From Salinispora tropica CNB-440 (GTDB lineage: Bacteria; Actinomycetota; Actinomycetes; Mycobacteriales; Micromonosporaceae), in contig NC_009380.1 of the NCBI RefSeq assembly GCF_000016425.1, positions 3,848,144-3,912,143 of the forward strand: 64,000 nucleotides of DNA, in the 5' to 3' direction. The notes beneath the pieces were generated by a model that was given only the letters and a program-made list of their open reading frames with translations, searched no databases and was not told the DNA's origin. The position numbers and the translations under genes are program-made. Below are positions 52,493-60,023 of this stretch, piece by piece; position 1 is the first letter of the stretch, and the number at the start of each line of letters is the position of its first letter.

Positions 52493-53494
52493 ATGCGCGC
52501 AATCCAGGTAACCGCCTTCGGCGGCCCAGAGGTGCTGTCGCCTGCGGAACTGCCCGACCCGGCGCCCGGGCCCGGCCAGGTCGTCGTCGCCCTGGCTGCG
52601 GCAGACGTCATCTTCCTCGACACCCTGCTGCGCAGCGGCTGGGGACAGGACTTCTTCCCCCGCACGTTGCCCTATGTGCCGGGTGGCGGCGGAGCAGGCG
52701 TAGTCGTGCAGACCGGCGACGGGGTGGACCCGGCATGGATCGGCCGGCGGGTAGTCGTACAGACCAGCACCGGCTACGCCGAACGCGTCGCCGCGCACGT
52801 CGAGGAGATCCTGCCAGTTCCCGACGGCCTGGCCATCGAGGCAGCCGCGGCACTGGTGCACGACGGCGTGACCGCGCTCCGCCTGGACCAACTGGGCACA
52901 CCACGAAAGAGAGAGTGGGTGCTGGTCTCCGCTGCCGCTGGTGGAGCCGGATCACTGCTGGTGCAACTAGCCGTCAACGCCGGAGCGCGGGTGGTAGCCG
53001 CCGCTTCCACCGACGCCAAGCTGGCGCTGGCCCGCCAACTGGGCGCGGAGATCGCTGTCGACTACACCCGGCCGGGCTGGATTGATCAGGTGCGGGAAGC
53101 AACAGGCGGCGGTGTCGCGCTGGTGTACGACGGGGCTGGTGGCCCAACCGGCACGGCCACCCTGGACGCGGTCGCCGACGGCGGACGGCTCGTCACCTAC
53201 GGCACCGCCGACGGCCTCGCGACCCCGGACCCCGATTCGGCCGCGGGCCGCGGCATTCGGATATTCGCACCGCTGTTGGACGGCCCGCCGGACCGACAGA
53301 CCGTACGCGAACTGATGGGCCTGGCCCTGGAACGGACCACGCGGGGACGCATGCACCCGGTGATCGGCGCCACCTACCCGCTGGAACGGGCCGCTGCCGC
53401 TCATCGCGCACTGGCCATGCGCACCACGGTCGGCAAGTCACTGTTGCTGGTCGGAAACCAGTCGGGCCTTCCGAACTCGCCGTCGATGCCGTGA
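52493..53494 (+). CDS. NADPH:quinone oxidoreductase-type medium-chain reductase
   Basis: A 333-residue zinc-free medium-chain dehydrogenase/reductase. The N-terminal GroES-like domain begins MRAIQVTAFGGPEVLSPAEL; the family sequence VAPADVIFLDTLLR is seen as ALAAADVIFLDTLL. The Rossmann motif is VLVSAAAGGAGSLLVQLAV near 155 (AAGGVG type, NADPH-specific), followed by VALVYDGAGGPT. Zinc-ligand Cys residues are missing, as in QOR/zeta-crystallins. It probably reduces quinones or enals under redox stress, consistent with the SoxR-like operator upstream. The ATG at 52493 is used; in-frame ATG at 52460 is also possible. Confidence 0.88.
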   Translation: MRAIQVTAFGGPEVLSPAELPDPAPGPGQVVVALAAADVIFLDTLLRSGWGQDFFPRTLPYVPGGGGAGVVVQTGDGVDPAWIGRRVVVQTSTGYAERVAAHVEEILPVPDGLAIEAAAALVHDGVTALRLDQLGTPRKREWVLVSAAAGGAGSLLVQLAVNAGARVVAAASTDAKLALARQLGAEIAVDYTRPGWIDQVREATGGGVALVYDGAGGPTGTATLDAVADGGRLVTYGTADGLATPDPDSAAGRGIRIFAPLLDGPPDRQTVRELMGLALERTTRGRMHPVIGATYPLERAAAAHRALAMRTTVGKSLLLVGNQSGLPNSPSMP

Positions 53495-53533
53495 GCACGT
53501 GATCAATACGCCCAGTTGGGGGCCCGGATCGAC

Positions 53534-53567
53534 GGTGACGCCCCCGGCGATTGCCGGGGGCGTCACC
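53534..53567. terminator. Bidirectional hairpin terminator
   Basis: GGTGACGCCCCCGGC (53534-53548) pairs perfectly with GCCGGGGGCGTCACC (53553-53567) over the loop GATT. It lies between the convergent stops of the quinone oxidoreductase (53494) and the beta-helix gene (53581). Confidence 0.85.
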
Positions 53568-53580
53568 AGTGGTGAGTCGG

Positions 53581-55032
53581 TCAGCCGAAGCAGGTGGGTA
53601 CGGGGTTGGGGCTGCCGGTGCAGTTGGTGGGTCGGTTGTTGATGATGATGACCTTGCCGAAGACGTCGATCACGCCGTTGTTGTAGACGCCGCCGGGTTC
53701 GTTTTGGGCGAGGTTGTCGGTGACCCGGACGTCGGTGAGGGTGAGGACGGTGGTGGGGTCGGAGGGGTTGAAGAAGATACCGCCGGCGGCTCCCGCGGCC
53801 TGGTTGCCGGAAATGGTGGTGCGGCGTAGGGCCACCACGGGGTCGCCCCCAGTCTCGTCGCCGACGATGGCGATGCCGCCGCCGTCACCGGTGGTGGCGG
53901 TGTTGTGCACGATCTTGCTGTCCTCGATGGTCGCGCCGAGGTCCTCGAGGAGGTAGAGCCCGCCGCCGGAGGTGGCGGTGTTCTCCGCGACGGTGACGTG
54001 CTGGAGCAGGAGGGCTTCGTTGCCGTCGTCGTAGATGCCGCCGCCGAGTCCGCTGGCGGTGTTGTGGGTGATGGTGCTGTGGACGATCTCGGTAAGGTCA
54101 CCGTCGCTGTGCACGCCGCCGCCGTCGGCGGCGATGTTGTCGCTGACCACGACGTGGTCGATGGTCACGTTGCCGTCGTCATTGACCAACCCGCCGCCCT
54201 CGTCGCCGGCGGTGTTGTGGGTCACCTTCGACTTCCTGATCGAAAGGGCAGCATTGTCGCTGTAGATGCCGCCGCCGTCGCCGTCAACAGTGTTGCGGGT
54301 GATGGTGCTCTTGGTGATCGTGACCTTGCTCCGGTCGCTGTAGATGCCGCCGCCCTCGCTAGCCTCGCCGGTGGCGATGTTGTCGCGGACGGTGACCCGT
54401 TCAAGGGTCAGTCGGGTGCCTTCGCCGGCGAGGATGCCGCCGCCGTCGGCTTCCGTGACCTGTCCGCCGGCGACGGTGAGGTCTTTGAGGGTGAGGTCGC
54501 CGCCGGTGGTGACGTTGAAGATGCGGAAGTTGTCGGCGGCGGCGGCCCGGATGATGGTGGCGCCCTGGCCGTAGATCGTGATCGGCTGGAAGACCGGGGG
54601 TAGTCCGTTGTCGTCCTGGTTGACCGTCAGGGTGTAGACGCACTTCTCGGTCAGGCGCAGGGTGCCGCCGCCGGCCTGGTTCGCCGCGGTGATGGCGGCG
54701 ATCAGCGCGTTGGGGTCGCAGGGCACCGGGGTGCCCGCGTCCTTCCCCTCGCCATGATCATCACGCTTCCAGCCCGGGTTACCGGTAGTGCTCTTGTCAC
54801 TTCCCCGGTCGCCGGTTCGGTGCTGCTCCGGGCCGCCCTTGCCGGAGGCTCCGCCGTCGTCACCCCCAGGCAGGGCGGCTCGGGTGAGTGCCCCTGGCGC
54901 GTGGGCGAGGCTCATGGATCCGGTGGCGGCCACGGTCGCAAAGCCAGCGAGAGTCGCTACGCCCAGCGTGGTCGCCGTCCGAGCGAGCCGCCGCCGACGG
55001 GCTCGTCCTGGTGGCCGTGCTTGGTCCGGCAT
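53581..55032 (-). CDS. Secreted parallel beta-helix repeat protein (polymorphic membrane protein-like), paralogue 1
   Basis: A 483-residue exported protein. A basic twin-Arg-rich N-terminus (RARRRRLARTATTLG) precedes a hydrophobic signal and AHA-type cleavage near 44. A Gly/Asp/Lys-rich disordered linker follows (50-98). A conserved cap domain (GTPVPCDPNALIAAITAAN to TIIRAAAADNFRI, about 99-170) holds two Cys. Residues 175-460 form about ten coils of a right-handed beta-helix, each about 25-30 residues with GGGI or GGGV turns and NTA/DNIA asparagine ladders. The C-terminus NRPTNC...PTCFG may form a disulphide. There is no LPXTG, membrane anchor or autotransporter barrel, so it is secreted. 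It is paralogous to the two genes at 61-64 kb. Confidence 0.87.
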   Translation of the reverse strand: MPDQARPPGRARRRRLARTATTLGVATLAGFATVAATGSMSLAHAPGALTRAALPGGDDGGASGKGGPEQHRTGDRGSDKSTTGNPGWKRDDHGEGKDAGTPVPCDPNALIAAITAANQAGGGTLRLTEKCVYTLTVNQDDNGLPPVFQPITIYGQGATIIRAAAADNFRIFNVTTGGDLTLKDLTVAGGQVTEADGGGILAGEGTRLTLERVTVRDNIATGEASEGGGIYSDRSKVTITKSTITRNTVDGDGGGIYSDNAALSIRKSKVTHNTAGDEGGGLVNDDGNVTIDHVVVSDNIAADGGGVHSDGDLTEIVHSTITHNTASGLGGGIYDDGNEALLLQHVTVAENTATSGGGLYLLEDLGATIEDSKIVHNTATTGDGGGIAIVGDETGGDPVVALRRTTISGNQAAGAAGGIFFNPSDPTTVLTLTDVRVTDNLAQNEPGGVYNNGVIDVFGKVIIINNRPTNCTGSPNPVPTCFG

Positions 55033-55128
55033 CGTGATCTACCTTCGTGTCGGTCGGTCCGCGCTCCTGGTGAAGCGGTGGGGCGGCCGTCCAGCCGCTC
55101 TAAGCAGTGAAAACAGCCAAAGCGAATA

Positions 55129-55158
55129 ATGAGGGCTTTTCGGTACAAATACCCTCAT
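55129..55158. promoter_or_regulatory. Inverted repeat ATGAGGG/CCCTCAT in AT-rich intergenic region
   Basis: Seven-base perfect arms (55129-55135 and 55152-55158) are 16 bases apart inside the AT-rich, divergent region between beta-helix paralogue 1 and the site-2 protease gene. It could be an operator or a leader hairpin; no regulator is adjacent. Confidence 0.35.
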
Positions 55159-55248
55159 ATAAGTCACTACCCCTCCGATACTCCCTCGCGACCACCAGTG
55201 GCCTTTCGCCTCTGGCATGGCGGCAGAGTCCAGGGGTATGACCGAAAG

Positions 55249-56394
55249 ATGAGGGCAAGCTTCCGGCTCGGCCGGATCGTGGGCGTACCAGTCGGGGTCA
55301 ACTGGAGTGTCCTGGTCATCTTCCTGTTGATCGCCTGGTTACTCTCCGCCAACCAGTTCCCCCGCACCTACCCGGACCAGCCGGGAATCGCGTACCTTCT
55401 CGCCGGCCTCGCCGCCGCCGTGGTCTTCTTCCTCGGCCTGCTCGCCCACGAGGTCTCGCATGCGGTCATCGCCAAGCGCAACGGACTCGAGGTTGGCGGC
55501 ATCACGCTGTGGCTCTTCGGCGGTGTCGCCGAGCTGAAGGGTGAGGCGCCGAACCCGGGCGCGGAGCTGCGCATCGCCGGGATCGGGCCGCTGGTGAGTC
55601 TGCTGATCGGCGTCTTCTTCGGCGCTATCGCGGCGGGCCTGGCGATGACCGGGTACGACGGGCTGTGGCTCGGCGCGCTGGCCTGGCTCGCCGGCATCAA
55701 CGTGCTGCTGGCCGTCTTCAACGTGCTGCCCGCCGCCCCGCTGGACGGCGGACGGCTGCTGCGCGCGGCGGTCTGGAAGGCCACCGGGGACCGGACCAAG
55801 GCGTCGGTGGTGGCTGCCCGGGCCGGCTGGGTCCTCGGGGCGCTCCTGATCGGCCTGGGGTTCTGGCAGTTCTTCGCAGGAGGCGGGTTCGGCGGCCTGT
55901 GGCTGATCCTGATCGGTTGGTTCCTGATCGGTGCCGCCACGATGGAGGAGCGGCAGGCCCGGATGGGCAGCGCCCTGAGCGGCATCCGGATCGCCGAGGT
56001 GATGACACCACAGCCGCAGACCGCCGCCGGCGACATGACCGTGGCCGACTTCATCGAGCACTACCTCTTCGCGTACCGGTATTCAGCGCTGCCGCTGGTG
56101 GCGGACGACCGGCCGGTCGGGCTGGTCACCCTCGACCGGATCCGCCGGGTACCGGCAGACCGCCGATCCGCCACCACCCTGGCCGAGGTCGCCTGCCGCA
56201 CCGACGAACTGGTGCTCGCCTCCCCGGATGAGTCACTCAACGAGCTCCTTCCCCGGCTCACCGACTGCGCCGACGGGCGGGCGCTCGTGGTGGATGACGG
56301 CCAGCTGGTCGGGATCGTGTCGCCCAGTGACATCAGCCGGGCGGCGCAGCGCGGCAGCATGCGTGAGCAGTTGGCCGGGCAGCCAGGTTCCTGA
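55249..56394 (+). CDS. Site-2 protease family metalloprotease with CBS domain pair
   Basis: A 381-residue intramembrane protease. The zinc motif HEVSH is in the second membrane segment (LLAHEVSHAVIAKRNG, about 65-80) and the third ligand Asp in NVLPAAPLDGGRLLRA near 158. Six or so hydrophobic segments precede a soluble C-terminal pair of CBS domains (about 245-375; VMTPQPQTAAGDMTVADFIE and GIVSPSDISRAAQ), like SpoIVFB-type M50B enzymes in actinobacteria. CBS domains often sense adenine nucleotides. The substrate is unknown; membrane-bound anti-sigma factors are typical. The ATG at 55249 starts right before the conserved GRIVGVPVGVNWSV. Confidence 0.92.
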   Translation: MRASFRLGRIVGVPVGVNWSVLVIFLLIAWLLSANQFPRTYPDQPGIAYLLAGLAAAVVFFLGLLAHEVSHAVIAKRNGLEVGGITLWLFGGVAELKGEAPNPGAELRIAGIGPLVSLLIGVFFGAIAAGLAMTGYDGLWLGALAWLAGINVLLAVFNVLPAAPLDGGRLLRAAVWKATGDRTKASVVAARAGWVLGALLIGLGFWQFFAGGGFGGLWLILIGWFLIGAATMEERQARMGSALSGIRIAEVMTPQPQTAAGDMTVADFIEHYLFAYRYSALPLVADDRPVGLVTLDRIRRVPADRRSATTLAEVACRTDELVLASPDESLNELLPRLTDCADGRALVVDDGQLVGIVSPSDISRAAQRGSMREQLAGQPGS

Positions 56395-56574
56395 CGGGTG
56401 CGGTTACCGCCGACCGGGCCGGGGAACTCCCGGTTGATGAGCAGCCATCGTGTTCCGGCGCCACCGACCACGCCGGGCCCCCAGCCCACCCCGGCACCGC
56501 CGCCAGCGCCGACCCCGGTGCCGCACCCCGGGCCGGCACCGCGCACCGGGGGCCGGCGCCGCACACCCGGGCCC

Positions 56575-57612
56575 TCAGACGTACGGTCGGGTGATGTAGG
56601 CCGTCCGGAGCGCGGCTAGGCCGGCGTCCTTCGGCACCAGCTGGCCCCAGCCGGAGTTGAAGTAGTTCGTCCGCACGATCCGGGGCCCCCGCTCCGCGTT
56701 GAGCGCGGCGACGGCGGCCGGCACGGTGCCGATCCACGTCGCCTGGTCGCCGACCTCGGCCCCCCGGACCCCCCACTCCGCGATCAGGACCGGGCGGGAG
56801 AGGGCGACCGGGCCGAGATCGGCGACCGCCCAGTCCTTGGTACGGCGAAACCGGGCCAGCGCGGTGTGCGTGGCGCTGGTGGCGTAGACGTTCCACTGCA
56901 GGAAGTCGAGCTTCGCCATCAGCACCTCCGGGTGGGTCCGCTGGTAGCAGGCCCGGTCGAAGCCGCCCGCCCCCACCGAGAAGGTGCTGCCGGCCGGCAG
57001 CCCACGAGCCTTGAACCAGGTGACGATGTAGGCCACCGCCTGCACCGCACGGACATCCGACTCCGCCCAGGTGTACGCCCTACCCGCCTCCGTGGTGCCG
57101 AACTCATGGTCGGTGTCCAGCTCCGAGATGAGTTGGAGGTTCATTCCCACGCCCATCTCCTGGTACTGCGACAGCGCCCGCGCGAACAACCCGTCGCATT
57201 CCCCGGAGAGCACCTGGCCGTACCCGTACGCCCTGGGCCAGGTCGTCCCCGGTCGTTGCTGGATAGTCATCGCCGGGGCCGGGACCGTGTACGTCCGACC
57301 ATCGACCCGGAAGGTCTGTGGCCCGGCGTGCGGGGCGCCGTAGTGTTTCAACTCCAGCACCATATTGATCTTCATCCCGGCCGCGCCAAGCTCCTTCAGC
57401 CAGGGCTTCTTCCACCCCGGGAAGAGGTAGCCGTCGGCGAAGCTGCGGTACTGGGTCAGCGAACGGATGTTCGCGCCCACCAGATCCGCCCTCGGGTCAG
57501 CGTTGCCGGAGAGGTAGTAGCCACCCCGGACAGGCGACGCGATCCCATAGTCGGCGGTGGCGGTGGCGGTGCGCCCGCCGGAGTCCCGCACCGTGACGGT
57601 GACCCGAGGCAT
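56575..57612 (-). CDS. Glycosidase-like (beta/alpha)8-barrel protein without signal peptide
   Basis: A 345-residue protein. N-terminal residues (PRVTVTVRDSGGRTATATADYG, about 2-23) form a short beta-strand Ig-like piece. The rest reads like a glycoside-hydrolase-A-type barrel: GANIRSLTQYRSFADGYLFPG (about 43), GMKINMVLELKHYGAPHAG (about 80), MNLQLISELDTDHEFGTTE (acid/base-type Glu, about 160), DFLQWNVYA (about 230) and RPVLIAEWGVRGAEV with a candidate nucleophile Glu (about 275). No signal peptide or anchor is visible. The exact GH family is not assignable by eye. The ATG at 57612 overlaps the stop of the 89-residue gene upstream (TGATG), a sign of tight coupling. Confidence 0.72.
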   Translation of the reverse strand: MPRVTVTVRDSGGRTATATADYGIASPVRGGYYLSGNADPRADLVGANIRSLTQYRSFADGYLFPGWKKPWLKELGAAGMKINMVLELKHYGAPHAGPQTFRVDGRTYTVPAPAMTIQQRPGTTWPRAYGYGQVLSGECDGLFARALSQYQEMGVGMNLQLISELDTDHEFGTTEAGRAYTWAESDVRAVQAVAYIVTWFKARGLPAGSTFSVGAGGFDRACYQRTHPEVLMAKLDFLQWNVYATSATHTALARFRRTKDWAVADLGPVALSRPVLIAEWGVRGAEVGDQATWIGTVPAAVAALNAERGPRIVRTNYFNSGWGQLVPKDAGLAALRTAYITRPYV

Positions 57613-57881
57613 CACGCCACCGCCCGATAGTCGGCCACCGCGCCGTCGTCCGACAGCTTCGTCCAGGTACGGCCGGAGTCGTCGGTGACGGTGAGGGTAA
57701 GCGGATCGATGACCGCGGTAACCTGCGCGGGGGCGCTGCTGTGCCCCCACGTGTCGGTGACCACCACGGTGACGATCACCGGCCGGGTATCGGCGTCACC
57801 GTAGGTAACCATCATGGTCATCTCGTCACCAGGAACGTAGACCGCCGCGTTCAGGGCGACGGTCACGGTGGGAGCAGCCAT
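57612..57881 (-). CDS. Small Ig-like beta-sandwich protein, coupled to glycosidase-like gene
   Basis: An 89-residue protein of alternating hydrophobic beta-strands: APTVTVALNAAVYVPGDEMTMMV (2-24, in parts), RPVIVTVVVTDTWGHSSAP and DPLTLTVTDDSGRTWTKLSDD. This looks like a single Ig/PKD-type domain. Its strand pattern resembles the short N-terminal domain of the following gene, so the pair may assemble head to tail. The ATG at 57881 follows GGAAGGAGCCGACCA, an excellent ribosome binding site; an in-frame ATG at 58019 also has one and could add 46 residues. Compact overlaps of this kind are typical of phage-derived structural genes. Confidence 0.62.
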   Translation of the reverse strand: MAAPTVTVALNAAVYVPGDEMTMMVTYGDADTRPVIVTVVVTDTWGHSSAPAQVTAVIDPLTLTVTDDSGRTWTKLSDDGAVADYRAVA

Positions 57882-58019
57882 TGGTCGGCTCCTTCCAGGG
57901 CGTGGGTGGGGCGGGCCGGCAGCGCGGTGCGCGTCGGCGACGACGCTCGCGCCGGGCTCGGTGGCGACGGGGACGTTGTTGCCCCCGCCAGGCCCGAGGA
58001 TCGGGATGTGGCCCGCCAT
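57863..58019 (-). pseudogene. Possible small upstream gene with apparent frame change
   Basis: From the ATG at 58019 (preceded by GTGAGAGGCGTGG) the frame reads MAGHIPILGPGGGNNVPVAT... with strong coding-type third positions for about 30 codons, then loses bias. In another frame the following bases give TALPARPTHALEGADQWLLPP and a stop at 57863 that overlaps the next gene's start, with good bias. A single-base frame change near 57930 would join them into one protein of about 50 residues. This may be a decayed gene, programmed frameshift or sequencing error. Confidence 0.35.
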
Positions 58020-58167
58020 CCACGCCTCTCACCTGCTTTAACTGTGCTTCGGTGCGGCACCCGGCGTCCTGTCCGTTAGCCGATCACCCGGTTGTCGCAC
58101 ACCTGACTGCCCTCCGCCGACCGCCCCGAGGCACCCCGCTGCCTTCCCCGAGGCACCCCGCTGCCTT

Positions 58168-59187
58168 TCACAGTCCGTGCCGACCCTCGCCCGCCACCAC
58201 CTCGGCGACCCGCGCCTCCGACTTGCCCGAGAACGGGTGCCGCAGGGCGGCGACCGCCCGGCGGGTCTCCTCGGCGATCAGATCAGCGTTGATGGCAGCT
58301 CCGGCAACAGCCCCGCCGGCCGCGGCGGCGCCCACCTGGGCCGCCAGGTCGGTGACGTTGCCCGCCGCCCAGACCCCCTCCACCTCGGTGCGCCCGGTGG
58401 GATCGGCGGGGATGTGCTCACCGAGCCCACTCGCGTGTTCGACCGCCCGCAGCCCGAGCCCGGCCAGGAACCCGGCACGCGCCACCATCCGCGGCCCAAC
58501 CCCCAGGGCGGTCCGGGGTACGACTGTGCCGTCGACGAGCCGCACCCCGACGAGCCGGTCGTCGGCGGTCTCCAGGCCCGCCACCGCACCGGTGACCACC
58601 CGTACGCCCCGGGCTTCGAGTTGCTCCGCCTGCTCCTCGTCGGGTCCGGCGGACATGTGCGTGAAGTAGATGATGTCGGCGCTGAGCTGGCGGAAGAGCA
58701 GCGCCTGGTGCACGGACATCGGGTTGGTGGCGAGCACGCCGATGGCCTGGTCCCGAACCTCCCAGCCATGGCAGTACGGGCAGTGGAGGACGTCTCGGCC
58801 CCAGCGTTCGCGCAGCCCGGGGAGGCCCGGTAGCAGGTCGACCAGTCCCGTGGTGACCAGCAGGCGACGGGCCCGTACCGACCGGCCGTCGGTCAAGGTC
58901 ACGACAAATCCATCACGGTCCCGGGCAGAGGTCGCGATCTCCGCGGGCACGATGTGGCCACCGTAGCCGCGCACCTCGGCCCGGCCGCGCTCGAGTAGCT
59001 CGGACGGCGGCATGTCCTCGCGGCCCAACAGCCCGTGCACCCCCTCGGCGGGGGCGTTACGCGGGTTACCCGAGTCGAGAACCACCACCGATCGACGCGA
59101 TCGGGCGAGCATCACCGCCCCGTTCAGACCTGCGGCACCACCACCGGCCACCACGACGTCGTAGCTCTCCTTCAGCTGATTGGTCAT
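58168..59187 (-). CDS. Thioredoxin-reductase-like FAD-dependent oxidoreductase
   Basis: A 339-residue flavoprotein. The FAD-binding motif is VVVAGGGAAGLNGAVMLARS (about 11-30), redox-active cysteines are in DVLHCPYCHGWEV (about 132-144; CPYC), and the second dinucleotide site follows at IGVLATN. The conserved FAD end reads EGVWAAGNVTDLAAQVGAAAAGGAVAGAAI. The NAD(P)H-site glycine pattern GxGxxG is weak (GVLATN), so its electron donor is uncertain. Such proteins are often divergent from an XRE-cupin regulator, as here. The ATG at 59187 follows GGGAGGTGGTCGGA. Confidence 0.9.
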   Translation of the reverse strand: MTNQLKESYDVVVAGGGAAGLNGAVMLARSRRSVVVLDSGNPRNAPAEGVHGLLGREDMPPSELLERGRAEVRGYGGHIVPAEIATSARDRDGFVVTLTDGRSVRARRLLVTTGLVDLLPGLPGLRERWGRDVLHCPYCHGWEVRDQAIGVLATNPMSVHQALLFRQLSADIIYFTHMSAGPDEEQAEQLEARGVRVVTGAVAGLETADDRLVGVRLVDGTVVPRTALGVGPRMVARAGFLAGLGLRAVEHASGLGEHIPADPTGRTEVEGVWAAGNVTDLAAQVGAAAAGGAVAGAAINADLIAEETRRAVAALRHPFSGKSEARVAEVVAGEGRHGL

Positions 59188-59242
59188 TCCGACCACCTCC
59201 CGCGGCCACCATGCCCCCACTCGTCGTAGGCGGCAAACCCTG

Positions 59243-59257
59243 TTGCCGATATGGCAA
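59243..59257. promoter_or_regulatory. Candidate operator TTGCC-GATAT-GGCAA
   Basis: An inverted repeat with perfect 5-bp arms lies 10 bases before the XRE-cupin start and 55 bases from the divergent oxidoreductase start; another GGCAA at 59232-59236 extends the pattern. The position suggests autorepression and joint control of both genes. The binder is inferred. Confidence 0.5.
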
Positions 59258-59267
59258 AATATTGACC

Positions 59268-59858
59268 ATGGACGGTGACCTGAACCAGGCTCTCGACGCG
59301 GTCGGCCCCCGGCTGCGGGCACTGCGACACAAGCGCGCAACCACTCTGACCGACCTCTCGGCCCAGACCGGCATCTCGGTGAGCACCCTGTCCCGGCTCG
59401 AATCAGGCACTCGCCGGCCGACCCTCGAGCTGCTCCTTCCCCTCGCCCGCGCCCACGGCGTCACCCTCGACGAACTCGTCGGGGCGCCACCCACCGGCGA
59501 CCCCCGCATCCACCTGCGCCCAGTCATCCGCCACGACATGACCGTGCTGCCGTTGACCCGAGGAGCCGGCGGCATCCAGGCATTCAAGCTGATCATCCCG
59601 ACCAGCAAGCGGGAGCCAGACCCACAGACCCACGACGGGTACGAGTGGCTCTACGTGTTGAGCGGGCGGTTACGGCTCATCCTCGGCGAGCACGATCTCG
59701 TGCTGACGCCCGGCGAGGCGGCCGAGTTCGACACCCGGGTGCCGCACTGGTTCGGCGTCGCCGAGGACCAGCCGGTCGAGATCCTCAGCCTCTTCGGCCA
59801 GCAGGGAGAGCGTGCCCACCTCCGCGCGCGGCCCAAGGCCCGGCCACCATCGGATTGA
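59268..59858 (+). CDS. XRE-family regulator with cupin domain
   Basis: A 196-residue regulator. HTH_3 occupies residues 10-65 (RLRALRHKRATTLTDLSAQT, then GISVSTLSRLESGTRRPTLE). A cupin sensor follows (about 85-185): GYEWLYVLSGRLRLILGEHDL and LTPGEAAEFDTRVPHWFG, where the His/Glu cupin metal ligands are only partly present. The short linker and size match the SutR/PuuR-like group that senses small metabolites. It is divergent from the FAD oxidoreductase and likely its regulator. The ATG at 59268 places the inverted repeat in the promoter. Confidence 0.9.
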   Translation: MDGDLNQALDAVGPRLRALRHKRATTLTDLSAQTGISVSTLSRLESGTRRPTLELLLPLARAHGVTLDELVGAPPTGDPRIHLRPVIRHDMTVLPLTRGAGGIQAFKLIIPTSKREPDPQTHDGYEWLYVLSGRLRLILGEHDLVLTPGEAAEFDTRVPHWFGVAEDQPVEILSLFGQQGERAHLRARPKARPPSD

Positions 59859-60023
59859 CCGCCGATCCGCGCGCACCACGGGGCTCGGCGACTCGCTCAC
59901 TCGGAAGTAGCCGACCTGTGCCGGTGGGCGGCGAACGCGCGCCGGGCGCGTGAGCCCATCGGCAGCGGGTAAGGCGACCGAATGGGCCTACCCTTGCCCG
60001 CCGACAGACGAGGGGACACGGCA

